Origin: Actinomycetes bacterium
Lineage (GTDB): Bacteria > Actinomycetota > Acidimicrobiia > Acidimicrobiales > Microtrichaceae
Length of the DNA: 64,000 nucleotides
Direction: 5' to 3'
Assembly (NCBI GenBank): GCA_024222295.1
Contig: JAAEPF010000023.1
Coordinates: 1-64,000 of the forward strand
Part shown: positions 8,536-15,903 of the stretch, piece after piece
Numbering within the stretch: the first letter of the stretch is position 1
How the letters are laid out: every line of letters starts with the position of its first letter
Position numbers and translations under genes: made by a program
Notes under the pieces: generated by a model
The model's input: only the letters and a program-made list of their open reading frames with translations
Told to the model about the DNA's origin: nothing
The model's database searches: none

Positions 8536-9162
8536 TCAGGGAGCGTCGGCGTAGCGCAGGTACGGCCGGAACTCCTCGACGTTGGCGAACTGCTGCCTTG
8601 CGTCCTCGGTGGACATCGTCGGAGCCACCACGACGCGGTCACCGGGCTGCCAGTCGGCGGGGGTGGACACAGGATTCCGGTCCGTCGCCTGAAGCGCGTC
8701 GATGACCCGCAGGATCTCGTCGAAGTTCCGGCCGACCGACTTCGGATAGGTCAACGTCAGGCGCACCTTGTCGGAGGGGTCGACGATGAATACCGATCGG
8801 ACCGTGGACGTGTCGCCTTCGCCTGGATGGATCATCCCGTACAGCTCGGCAACCGTGCGGTCGGGGTCAGCGACGATGGGGAAGTTCAGTGCCGTACCTG
8901 TTACTTCGCCGATATCGGGGGCCCAAGCTTCGTGGTCCTGCACCGAATCAACCGACAGCGCAATCGGCTTCGTGTTGCGCTTGGAGAACTCTCCCGTCAG
9001 GGCAGCGGTGCGGCCGAGCTCGGTCGTGCACACGGGCGTGAAATCAGCGGGGTGGCTGAACAACACGGCCCAGGCGTCCCCTTTCCATTCATGGAACGAA
9101 ATGTCGCCATCGGTGGTGGCTGCGGTGAAGTCGGGGGCCGTCTCGCCCAGTTGGATCGCCAT
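8536..9162 (-). CDS. 1-Cys peroxiredoxin (Prx6 type)
   Basis: This cytoplasmic thiol peroxidase reduces hydrogen peroxide and alkyl hydroperoxides. The 208-residue protein has the peroxidatic motif HPADFTPVCTTELG, giving Cys45 with Thr42, and the Prx6-specific long C-terminal domain with RNPVSTPADWQPGDRVVVAP. No second conserved cysteine is found, consistent with a 1-Cys mechanism. The start is fixed by AAGGAG, seven bases before ATG 9162; upstream sequence in the same frame lacks homology and ribosome signals. It is monocistronic by spacing. The physiological reductant cannot be told. Confidence 0.93.
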   Translation of the reverse strand: MAIQLGETAPDFTAATTDGDISFHEWKGDAWAVLFSHPADFTPVCTTELGRTAALTGEFSKRNTKPIALSVDSVQDHEAWAPDIGEVTGTALNFPIVADPDRTVAELYGMIHPGEGDTSTVRSVFIVDPSDKVRLTLTYPKSVGRNFDEILRVIDALQATDRNPVSTPADWQPGDRVVVAPTMSTEDARQQFANVEEFRPYLRYADAP

Positions 9163-9390
9163 CTGTGAGCTCCTTGGTGCTTCCTGTGAGCCATCGGCGA
9201 CCCACAGGACAGGACAACCCGAAGCGACACGATCCTGTTCCGACCTGGCTTGGCCCGTAGCCAGCCGGGCTGGCAGACCGCGCGGTCGGGCACCAGCAGT
9301 CGGGGCGGTCTGCAGGGCTCGCGTCATTCGTACGAGGACTGTCGGCACGAAGCGCGGACTGGCCGGCGGCGTCTCGTCGTCGTGGCTGGC

Positions 9391-9771
9391 TCAGGCGGAG
9401 TCGGTAGCCGCCCGGTTGGCGAGAACGGTGCCGCGGATGACGAAGAACAGGAGCCAGGCCACCCCGCATGCCGTGACCCCAACCCCCATTCCATTGGACG
9501 GCCGCAGCAGCACTACCGCCCCCGCGAGCATCGTGCCGACCGATCCCGCCAGCAACGAGCCTGCAGCAGCCTGCTGCGCCCGCACCCAGAGGACATTGTC
9601 CGCAAGCGTGGCCTTCGTGCGAATGCCGACGACCCAGTTCCGTGGAAGCCTGCCGTTGCGCGACCGAAGAGCAACGACAAGCAGGATCACTCCTGCTGCG
9701 ATCAGCGAAAGGCCGAGAAGCACCGCTGTGCCAAGGGCCATGGGGTCGCTCGCGCCAGCGCCATCGAACAT
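9391..9771 (-). CDS. SdpI family membrane protein
   Basis: A 126-residue protein with three to four membrane helices (LGTAVLLGLSLIAAGVILLV, then AGSLLAGSVGTMLAGAVVLL and VTACGVAWLLFFVI). The loop NWVVGIRTKATLADNVLWVR is the conserved SdpI signature (N-x-x-G-x-R-T-x-x-T-x-x-x-x-x-W). In Bacillus, SdpI confers immunity to the SdpC toxin, but most family members stand alone, as this one does, and have no known toxin partner. ATG 9771 is the natural start. The 228 bases between it and the peroxiredoxin hold nothing recognisable. Confidence 0.8.
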   Translation of the reverse strand: MFDGAGASDPMALGTAVLLGLSLIAAGVILLVVALRSRNGRLPRNWVVGIRTKATLADNVLWVRAQQAAAGSLLAGSVGTMLAGAVVLLRPSNGMGVGVTACGVAWLLFFVIRGTVLANRAATDSA

Positions 9772-9879
9772 CGTCCGAAGCTAGCGCCACGATCAGGACC
9801 GGCCGACCCGCGCCGCGCGCATGTCGCCGGGTTGTCAGCTGTCCTCGACTGGGGACGTGCATCTGCCCAGCGAAGCACA

Positions 9880-10269
9880 TCAGGTGGTGCTCCTTCGGTC
9901 CAAGAGAAGTGCGAGAGAAGCGAGCACCAACGGCACCACGACGATGACCGCCGGTGGGGAACTGGCCAACGATCCGATTCCCCTCAATACCCCGTCGTCG
10001 AATGCAGTCGTACCGGCAGCTTGCACGAGGGTCCACAGCAACAGCACCCCCAAGACGATCCAGCTCGCGACAAGCAGTCCGCGCCCAGGCCCGCCGCGGT
10101 GCACAGCCGAGTGACGCCAGGTGATCAACCCAACCCAGGCAACCATCGACAGCCCGACAACCGTGTTCACGGAATCGCCCTGAAGATTCGAAACCGCCAC
10201 CAACCCGGCCACAACCAGCACGAGGCCCGAACCGCCGAGAACCCGATCCAGACGCTGATCTGAGGCCAC
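9880..10269 (-). CDS. Hypothetical four-helix membrane protein
   Basis: About 129 residues with four predicted membrane segments (SGLVLVVAGLVAV, VVGLSMVAWVGLIT, LLVASWIVLGVLLLWTLV and AVIVVVPLVLASLALLL) and a short basic tail (DRRSTT). No family is recognised. The start is taken as GTG 10269; a TTG at 10287 is also possible. It lies upstream of the SdpI gene on the same strand with a 108-base gap, so linkage is uncertain. Confidence 0.5.
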   Translation of the reverse strand: MASDQRLDRVLGGSGLVLVVAGLVAVSNLQGDSVNTVVGLSMVAWVGLITWRHSAVHRGGPGRGLLVASWIVLGVLLLWTLVQAAGTTAFDDGVLRGIGSLASSPPAVIVVVPLVLASLALLLDRRSTT

Positions 10270-10477
10270 GGCCGGACTCTTGCACAAGAGCTCTCATGAG
10301 CGCGGGCCGGATTCATCGAGATTGCCCGAGAACACGGGCGAGCCGTACTACTCCAACGTCCACCACTACGGGCCCGACCTCGAGGAACTACCGCCCGCAC
10401 CCGGAGCACCGACGAGCTCGTCGGTTCTCCATGGGGTGGTGGAAGTCCAGCCCGACCACCCGCCCTACGATGCCGAG

Positions 10478-11851
10478 ATGCAGTTGCGTCTCGTCGTTGT
10501 CACCGCGCTCGTGTTGTTCGCCGGATCGTGCTCCAACTCGGATGACACTCAATCGGCAGAACCCAGTTCCGACCCGGTTGCCGAAGCGGTCGACTACTCG
10601 CAACCCGGTGATTACGCGGCAGGAGTTACGACGCTGGAGTTGGAGGATCGATCGGTAGAGGTCTGGTATCCGGCGGACCCTTCGGTCACCGAGGGGATGG
10701 ACACCGAAGTCTTCAACGTGTTGATGACGTTGCCCGACAGCTTCTCGTCATTCGTGCCCGATGGGCTCTCGGGCGACATCGACACGGGCGCCTACCGCGA
10801 TGTTCCCGGAGTCGAAGGCGACCATCCGATAATCATCTACAGCCATGGCTTCGGTGGATACCGGCAGGTGGCGACCTACCTGACATCCCATCTGGCGAGT
10901 CATGGATTCGTCGTGGTGTCGGTGGATCACATCGAGCGTGGTCTGGTCCAACAGGCCCTGGGTGACGCGACGAGCGATCCGCAGCGCGAGATCGACGACC
11001 TCGACGCAGCAATCGCGTTGGTTGCCGAAGGTGACGCGTCGGCCGATTCACCGCTCTCTGGTGTCGTGGACACTTCTGTGATCGGGATCACCGGCCACTC
11101 AGCGGGAGGCGGGACATCCACTCGCTACGCCGAACTGGGCGACCGGGTGCTGGCGTTCTCTACGATCTCGGCTGGTACGCCTGCCCCGATCGAGGGTGAC
11201 GAGATCGGTGTGCGCGGGATCGCCCTGAGTCCGGATGCCCCAGACGAGGTCACCGTCGAGGTTCTTGAGGTGTCTGGCGAAGTGCTAACGGTGTCTGTCG
11301 ACGGGACGGACCCGCAGACGGTGGACGTCGATCGAGAAAAGGGCGCAGAGGTCGAAGCCGGCGGTGGGACTGCGACGCTGTTCTTCTTCCCACCGGACAG
11401 CGATCAGGCAGCGGTTCAACCCGGAACAGTCGTAGTGTCACGCCTCGTGCCCGACAAGCCTTCGCTGGTGATCCTGGGCGACGATGACCAGGTCGTGACG
11501 GCCGAGCGCAGCCGGAGCCAGTACGCAGTGCAGCCGAGCCCCAAGGTCCTCGTTGGCGTTGCCGGTGCTGGGCACAACAGCTTCACGGACTCGTGTGCTC
11601 GGATAATCGAGTTCGGAGGGCTCGGCGAGTTGGAGGACCTGATCGGATCGGCGCAGGTGGCGCGGGCGGAGGACGGATGCACACCGGAGGCTTCCGACCC
11701 CGAGGTCGTGCAGGCCGCGGTCCGCCATGCAACGACGGCCTTCTTCCTGGCTCAGCTCCTCGGAGAGGACGCCACACCGTCGCTGACCCAGGACGCAATC
11801 ACCGAGTACTCGGGAGCCGAGTTGTCAGACCATTCGACCGCTCCGGCATGA
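10478..11851 (+). CDS. Secreted alpha/beta-hydrolase lipoprotein (PAF-acetylhydrolase-like)
   Basis: A 457-residue lipoprotein: MQLRLVVVTALVLFAGSC is a signal peptide ending in the lipobox FAGSC. The hydrolase core has HPIIIYSHGFGGYR (oxyanion region), the nucleophile elbow GITGHSAGGGTS with its serine, an acidic residue candidate in LVILGDDDQVV, and the catalytic histidine in GVAGAGHNSF. This layout is that of platelet-activating-factor acetylhydrolase/cutinase-like esterases. An unusual beta-rich insertion of about 110 residues (EVTVEVLEVSGEVLTVS region) sits between the nucleophile and the acid. ATG 10478 is chosen because the signal peptide begins there. The substrate is unknown; it is extracellular and anchored to the membrane. 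It stands alone on its strand. Confidence 0.8.
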   Translation: MQLRLVVVTALVLFAGSCSNSDDTQSAEPSSDPVAEAVDYSQPGDYAAGVTTLELEDRSVEVWYPADPSVTEGMDTEVFNVLMTLPDSFSSFVPDGLSGDIDTGAYRDVPGVEGDHPIIIYSHGFGGYRQVATYLTSHLASHGFVVVSVDHIERGLVQQALGDATSDPQREIDDLDAAIALVAEGDASADSPLSGVVDTSVIGITGHSAGGGTSTRYAELGDRVLAFSTISAGTPAPIEGDEIGVRGIALSPDAPDEVTVEVLEVSGEVLTVSVDGTDPQTVDVDREKGAEVEAGGGTATLFFFPPDSDQAAVQPGTVVVSRLVPDKPSLVILGDDDQVVTAERSRSQYAVQPSPKVLVGVAGAGHNSFTDSCARIIEFGGLGELEDLIGSAQVARAEDGCTPEASDPEVVQAAVRHATTAFFLAQLLGEDATPSLTQDAITEYSGAELSDHSTAPA

Positions 11852-11867
11852 CGGTTTCTCTTGGGTG

Positions 11868-11905
11868 GAGCCCGAGAGGAGAATCGAACTCCTGACCTGC
11901 TCATT
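11868..11905. repeat. Duplicated 3' half of tRNA-Thr (att-like direct repeat)
   Basis: These 38 bases are identical to 13282-13319, the 3' half of the tRNA-Thr gene from the anticodon loop to one base past the discriminator. One mismatch and four more matching bases follow. The sequence beyond does not continue the tRNA, so this is not a functional tRNA. A 3'-half tRNA copy in the same orientation is the usual mark left by an integrative element that used the tRNA as its attachment site. Confidence 0.8.
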
Positions 11906-12120
11906 GCGAGGTATCCGACACTGAACGGTGTGCGAACCCCGCCAAGCACCAAGGGACGAATGACCCCGGATGAACCGATACGGCCCCAGGCCTTTTTGCG
12001 CTGTGCCGAGTCGGTCTGCGAGGTCCTTGACCAGGTGGAAGGGTCGCCTGCGCTAGCGGATGTCCCCGGGTTTCGCGCCCGATGGCCACGGCGGAATCCT
12101 GGTGCTTCGGCCGGCGCCCG

Positions 12121-12909
12121 CTAGAGACCGAGCAGGTCCATCGTCGTGCGGATATAGCGCTCGCCGGTTTCGGAGACCGGGAAGGTGACGGCACCCCCGG
12201 CCCTGGTCAACTCGACCATCGGCCGGCCGCCGGCGGGTATCGCTACCTCGACCCGGTGGATCTCGTCCTCTCCGACCAGCAGTGGGACCCGTCTGCGGAT
12301 GCGGCGCCTGACGGGCTGCAGGAATCCGCAGGCACCGCAGATCGGAAGCGGGTGTGCGACGCGGCTGCATCGGCCACAGCGACGGATTCCGCAAACCACG
12401 CACGCCTCGGCAGGTTGCTCGCAGCGGTTGCATGTCTCGGTGCCGCAGTAGTTGCACTCGAGAGCGTGCTCGACGAGGTGCATCGACCGGTCGACCCGGA
12501 CTGTGTCGACGGACCGGCCCGTGTCGAACGCAGTGACGTATCCCTTGCAGCGGCCGGCCGGTACCAGGTAGTCGATCTCGACCCGGCCTTCGTCGAGTGC
12601 GAACAGGAAGTTGCGCCCGGCGCCGACAGACCAACGTTCCCTCACGTGCAGGTCCGCACGTGCTGCGGCAGCAGCTGTGGCGGGCTCGGCGCTGCCGGAC
12701 GATGCGTCGCCGAGCAGGATATCGACGGACCGGCTGATTCGGCGGCCACCCACCACACGGGGGCCCTCGACCAGATCCTCCACGCAGCCGCTTGCCAAAC
12801 CGGCGTCGAGGGGGGCCGGCGGAAGCATCAGCGGTACAGCCGCGAAGGACGCCCGTCGTGGAGTGGGCACCGGGTCGGATTTCACGATGTCGACGGTCTC
12901 GAACCGCAT
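12121..12909 (-). CDS. Unknown protein with five CxxC zinc-knuckle pairs
   Basis: I do not recognise this family. The 262-residue protein has a poorly defined N-terminal region with an Ala-rich stretch (near 78-85), a beta-rich middle (FLFALDEGRVEIDYLV), and between residues 152 and 194 five regularly spaced CxxC pairs (152/155, 160/163, 170/173, 178/181, 191/194), enough ligands for two zinc ribbons plus one pair. A very basic RRRIRRR follows at 201-207, then a beta-rich C-terminus. The pattern suggests nucleic-acid or protein binding, but that is inference. ATG 12909 is fixed by GGAGG nine bases upstream. It is the only gene inside the tRNA-Thr repeat-bounded segment, and an AT-rich region with an imperfect palindrome precedes it. 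Transfer is possible. Confidence 0.65.
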   Translation of the reverse strand: MRFETVDIVKSDPVPTPRRASFAAVPLMLPPAPLDAGLASGCVEDLVEGPRVVGGRRISRSVDILLGDASSGSAEPATAAAAARADLHVRERWSVGAGRNFLFALDEGRVEIDYLVPAGRCKGYVTAFDTGRSVDTVRVDRSMHLVEHALECNYCGTETCNRCEQPAEACVVCGIRRCGRCSRVAHPLPICGACGFLQPVRRRIRRRVPLLVGEDEIHRVEVAIPAGGRPMVELTRAGGAVTFPVSETGERYIRTTMDLLGL

Positions 12910-12940
12910 CAGCCACTTCCTCCATGGGGACACATTGTGC

Positions 12941-12956
12941 GGTCAATATGTTTACC
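12941..12956. promoter_or_regulatory. Imperfect palindrome upstream of the five-CxxC gene
   Basis: GGTCAATATGTTTACC is a palindrome with one mismatched pair, 32 bases upstream of the start codon, in a stretch (about 12930-12980) clearly richer in A and T than the neighbourhood. It could be an operator. No convincing -35/-10 pair was fixed. The remaining 13000-13240 shows no gene. Confidence 0.3.
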
Positions 12957-13247
12957 ATGACGTAACGATTTACATCGCCCTCAAGTTTCTGGCCAGGCTG
13001 GCTCGCCTTCACCTGGCTTCGTCGCACCCCTCGACTCTGAGATCCAGAGCTCCTTGCACGAGCAGGCTGTGAAAACGGTGCAGGTGGGCGGGGCAAGCCG
13101 CGAAACGTCGCCCCTCCCACAGCGAACGACCGTGCGGCACCCGAGCTGCGCGACTTGGACAATCAGACTCTTCACGGTTCCGCCTCCGGGCGGCCCCGCC
13201 CTCAGGGCAGTGCCGCCTCGACCTGCGGCTCCCCCTGTGCGAAATCG

Positions 13248-13266
13248 GCCAACTGATTCCGTTGGC
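13248..13266. repeat. Inverted repeat beside the tRNA-Thr 3' end
   Basis: GCCAAC and GTTGGC flank a seven-base spacer, ending 16 bases from the tRNA 3' end, on the islet side. It could be a weak terminator for the tRNA or a recombinase-binding site. It is too short to be decisive. Confidence 0.3.
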
Positions 13267-13282
13267 GTGGTCTGCTGATTCG

Positions 13283-13355
13283 AGCCCGAGAGGAGAATCG
13301 AACTCCTGACCTGCTCATTACGAGTGAGCCGCTCTGCCGACTGAGCTACTCGGGC
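13283..13355 (-). tRNA. tRNA-Thr (anticodon CGT)
   Basis: The minus strand folds as a complete cloverleaf: acceptor GCCCGAG/CTCGGGC, D-arm GCTC/GAGC, anticodon stem GCTCA/TGAGC with loop CTCGTAA (anticodon CGT, reading ACG), T-stem AGGAG/CTCCT with loop TTCGATT, and discriminator T. The terminal CCA is not encoded, unlike the tRNA-Pro in this window. Its 3' half is duplicated at 11868-11905. Confidence 0.95.
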
Positions 13356-13465
13356 GTGCCATGTGGGCGACTGCCGAGCATACAACCGGCCGCCCTGCAT
13401 CCACGAAGGCGATCACTTGCGGTCGCTTTGGCTCCGACCGACGTTGATTCGTACCGTTGGGGGTC

Positions 13466-13945
13466 ATGCAAGCCCCCAAGCCAGTGAAGCGAGCCGTGCA
13501 GAAGGTGGCCTCGTCGGATCGCTTCGCCAGGGTCGCACCCAAGGTGGTGCCCCCGATCGACCGGTTCGTATCGAAAGCGACCAAGGGCCGCATCATGCTG
13601 TCCCAGTGGGTCGTACCTTCGATCGTGCTGACCTCCACCGGGGCCAAGTCAGGCCAGCAGCGGCGCAGCCCACTCGCTGCAGTGTTGCTGCGCGGCGACA
13701 TCTACGTGGTCGCCTCGAACTTCGGTGGCGAACACCATCCAGCCTGGTCCTACAACCTGATCGCCAACCCGGACGCAATGGTGACCATGCGCGCACGCGA
13801 CCGCAAGGTGAAGGCGCATCTGCTCACCCACGAGCAGAAGGCGGAGGTGTGGCCGGAGCTCACAAAGGCGTGGCCTCCCTATGACCGCTACGTGGAACGG
13901 TCCGGACGCGATCTGCGGGTCTTCCGCCTGGCGACCACGTCCTGA
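13466..13945 (+). CDS. Deazaflavin (F420)-dependent nitroreductase family protein
   Basis: This split-barrel protein belongs to the Ddn-like actinobacterial family, which uses reduced coenzyme F420 to reduce quinones, nitro compounds or other acceptors. The 159-residue protein shows the family pattern: VLTSTGAKSGQQRRSPLAAVLLRGD (the phosphate-binding TxGxxSGxxRxxPL motif near residues 53-68), YVVASNFGGEHHPAWSYNLIANP, and a C-terminal YVERSGRDLRVFRL. ATG 13466 is preferred to TTG 13457. It overlaps nothing and is convergent with holB, whose stop lies ten bases downstream. The physiological substrate is unknown. Confidence 0.88.
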   Translation: MQAPKPVKRAVQKVASSDRFARVAPKVVPPIDRFVSKATKGRIMLSQWVVPSIVLTSTGAKSGQQRRSPLAAVLLRGDIYVVASNFGGEHHPAWSYNLIANPDAMVTMRARDRKVKAHLLTHEQKAEVWPELTKAWPPYDRYVERSGRDLRVFRLATTS

Positions 13946-13955
13946 CCAGCCCGGA

Positions 13956-15062
13956 TCAGGCAGCGTCGGGCGGGAGACGCAACAACAGCGCTCTCAATGC
14001 GAGCGACTCGTTCGGGTTGACCTGGAGCGAGTCGGTCAGCGACTGCACGGCCCCCGCGGCGTCAGTGAAACGTTCCGCAGCAACCGCGTCTGCATCACCA
14101 ACGGCATCGCGGTAGTGGCCCACGAGGGTGGCGAGTCCGGCTCGCAGTTCGTCAGTGCGCAGCCGGCGGGCCTCACGCTTGTGACGAGCCTCCATGCGGC
14201 TGCGGTCCCCCTTGCGTGCAACTCCTGACCGTTCGGCCATGTCGTCGAAGGCCTCCATCTCGGCCTGGTGGGTCTCTCCGAGAGGCTCGAGCACGGAGTC
14301 GATGCCCTCCAGCAGCTCGTCCGCCACGTTGCAGGCTGCTGACCCCGAACCGTCGAGGCGCGTCGGAGCCTCAGCCCAGGCCGAGCGACGAGCGACGAGC
14401 TCGGAATCACAGGAGAGCAGTCGGGCACGGCGGAGGCTGCCACCGGCAGACCTCGATGCCTCTGCCGCGAGCTCGGATGTGACCCCTTCGGCTACCAACC
14501 GTTCCTCGATCGCCGAGGCCGGCACAGCCGAGGCGTGCAGTTGGACACAGCGAGATGCGATGGTCACCAGCTCCTCGGGAACGTCCTCCGCAAGCACGAC
14601 GAAGATCGTCGTCGGAGGTGGCTCCTCGATCGTCTTGAGCAGGATCGGTGCAGCATCACGCACGAGGTGGAACTCGTCGAGCACGAACACCTGGAGGTCG
14701 CCCTCCGGCGGGGCCAGGGCGGCGCGGCGAACAACATCGCGCGCCTGGTCCGCGCTGATCGCCGGGCCGTCGCGCTCCACGATGGACATGCACGGGTGGA
14801 CCCCGGTATCGGCCAGGTGAACGATCCGGGACGCCTCGGGCGAACCCGGCTCGGTTCCCGCGGCACCGACGAGCAGCTCCGCCGCAAAGGCCGTGGCCGC
14901 CGCCCGCTTGCCGGATCCCTCGGGGCCGACGATCAGGTAGGCCTGCACCGGCGACACGGCCGCCGCCCGCAGCGCAGAGACGAGGTCCGGCTGGCCGACG
15001 ACATCCGCCCAGAGGTCATCGAGCGTGCGTTCGCTGTCGCGGGCATCCGACCCTGGCTGCAT
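13956..15062 (-). CDS. holB: DNA polymerase III subunit delta' (clamp-loader ATPase-like)
   Basis: Delta' is the stator of the DNA polymerase III clamp loader. The protein (368 residues) has a RuvB-like AAA+ domain with VVGQPDLVSALRAA near the start, the P-loop GPEGSGKRAAATAFA at about residues 46-60, the VFVLDEFHLVRDAAPILLKTIEEPP block (walker B region and SRC-adjacent helix), and TIASRCVQL, the SRC motif. The C-terminal collar domain follows, with a charged segment (residues 240-300). There is no four-Cys zinc module, as in many actinobacterial homologues. ATG 15062 is set where homology begins. tmk lies upstream in the same orientation, a classical neighbour, with a 220-base gap in which no gene is seen. 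Confidence 0.88.
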   Translation of the reverse strand: MQPGSDARDSERTLDDLWADVVGQPDLVSALRAAAVSPVQAYLIVGPEGSGKRAAATAFAAELLVGAAGTEPGSPEASRIVHLADTGVHPCMSIVERDGPAISADQARDVVRRAALAPPEGDLQVFVLDEFHLVRDAAPILLKTIEEPPPTTIFVVLAEDVPEELVTIASRCVQLHASAVPASAIEERLVAEGVTSELAAEASRSAGGSLRRARLLSCDSELVARRSAWAEAPTRLDGSGSAACNVADELLEGIDSVLEPLGETHQAEMEAFDDMAERSGVARKGDRSRMEARHKREARRLRTDELRAGLATLVGHYRDAVGDADAVAAERFTDAAGAVQSLTDSLQVNPNESLALRALLLRLPPDAA

Positions 15063-15282
15063 CCGGCGACAGTAACCGAGGCATCCCGAGCCGCGGACCG
15101 CCCCTCGATGGCTCAGGACGCAGCGCTCGCCAGCAGCTCCCCCTGCGAACCGCTCCAGCACGGCTGTGCGTGGACCACCATCAGCCACGCGCGTGTGGCG
15201 AACACAGGAACTCGCGATCTGTTCCAGATCCCGGTACTCCCTCGGATTCCGCGCTGCCGACCCGCCGCCTGCCGGCCCGGGA

Positions 15283-15903
15283 TCACATTCCCAGTCGGTC
15301 GGCCACCACTGCGTTCACACGGTCCGAAACCGCCTCCACGGAGCCGGAGCCATCGAGGACCACCCAACGTTGTGGGTCCGCTGCTGCCTGGGCATCGAAA
15401 CCCTGTCTGACACGATCGTGGAATCCTCCGCCTGCCGCCTCGATGCGGTCACGCGGCGCGCCGGTTCGCTCCGCTGCCGTCGCGTCGTCGACGGACAGCA
15501 GGACGACCAGGTCGGGTACGAGTCCGGAGACCGCCCAACGCGATATGTGCTCCACCTCATCGGGGTCGAGGCCGCGGCCGTGGCCCTGGTAGGCAACCGA
15601 GGAACCGATGTAGCGATCGCACACCACGTGGCGGCCCGACTCGAGGGTGGGGCGGATGAGGACCTCCGCGTGGTGGGCGCGGTCAGCAGCCATGAGCAGC
15701 GCCTCGGCACGGTCGGCGACCTCACCCGCGGTGCCTTCGAGCAGGATCGACCTCAGCTGTCGGCCGAGTTCGGTACCGCCGGGCTGGTGAGTGAACAGCG
15801 CGCCCAGCCGTGTGGCCAGCAACTCGGCCTGGGTCGACTTGCCACTACCCTCGCCGCCCTCGAACACGATGAAGCGGCCGCGCTCCGATCCACTACCGCT
15901 CAC
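15283..15903 (-). CDS. tmk: Thymidylate kinase
   Basis: Converts dTMP to dTDP for DNA synthesis. The 206-residue protein has the P-loop FEGGEGSGKSTQ at residues 15-25, the DR motif CDRYIGSSVAYQGHGRG, and a LID region containing DRIEAAGGGFHDRVRQGF. The LID carries the DRxE pattern but few of the basic residues of E. coli-type enzymes. The start codon GTG (15903) overlaps the stop of the MFS gene as GTGA, so translation is coupled. An upstream carrier gene and downstream holB place it in a replication-linked run with topA. Confidence 0.95.
   Translation of the reverse strand: MSGSGSERGRFIVFEGGEGSGKSTQAELLATRLGALFTHQPGGTELGRQLRSILLEGTAGEVADRAEALLMAADRAHHAEVLIRPTLESGRHVVCDRYIGSSVAYQGHGRGLDPDEVEHISRWAVSGLVPDLVVLLSVDDATAAERTGAPRDRIEAAGGGFHDRVRQGFDAQAAADPQRWVVLDGSGSVEAVSDRVNAVVADRLGM

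Larger units (their letters stand above)
11868..13319. mobile_element. Candidate 1.4-kb genomic islet bounded by tRNA-Thr direct repeats
   Basis: The segment runs from the duplicated tRNA 3' half to the intact tRNA-Thr. It holds one coding gene (an unknown five-CxxC protein), an AT-rich upstream region unlike the GC-rich surroundings, and an inverted repeat next to the tRNA 3' end. There is no integrase, so it would be a decayed remnant, an element mobilised in trans, or a deletion product. The boundaries are seen; mobility is inferred. Confidence 0.4.

Noticed and set aside
9391-9771. SdpI as part of a toxin-immunity locus
   Set aside because: No SdpC-like toxin or secretion gene is adjacent; the neighbour is only an unknown membrane protein.
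11868-11950. A second tRNA gene
   Set aside because: Only the 3' half matches; upstream bases do not pair to form an acceptor, D-arm or anticodon stem.
12082-12960. Plus-strand open frame opposite the five-CxxC gene
   Set aside because: The minus-strand frame has a ribosome site, regularly spaced CxxC pairs and ordered secondary structure; the plus frame has none of these.
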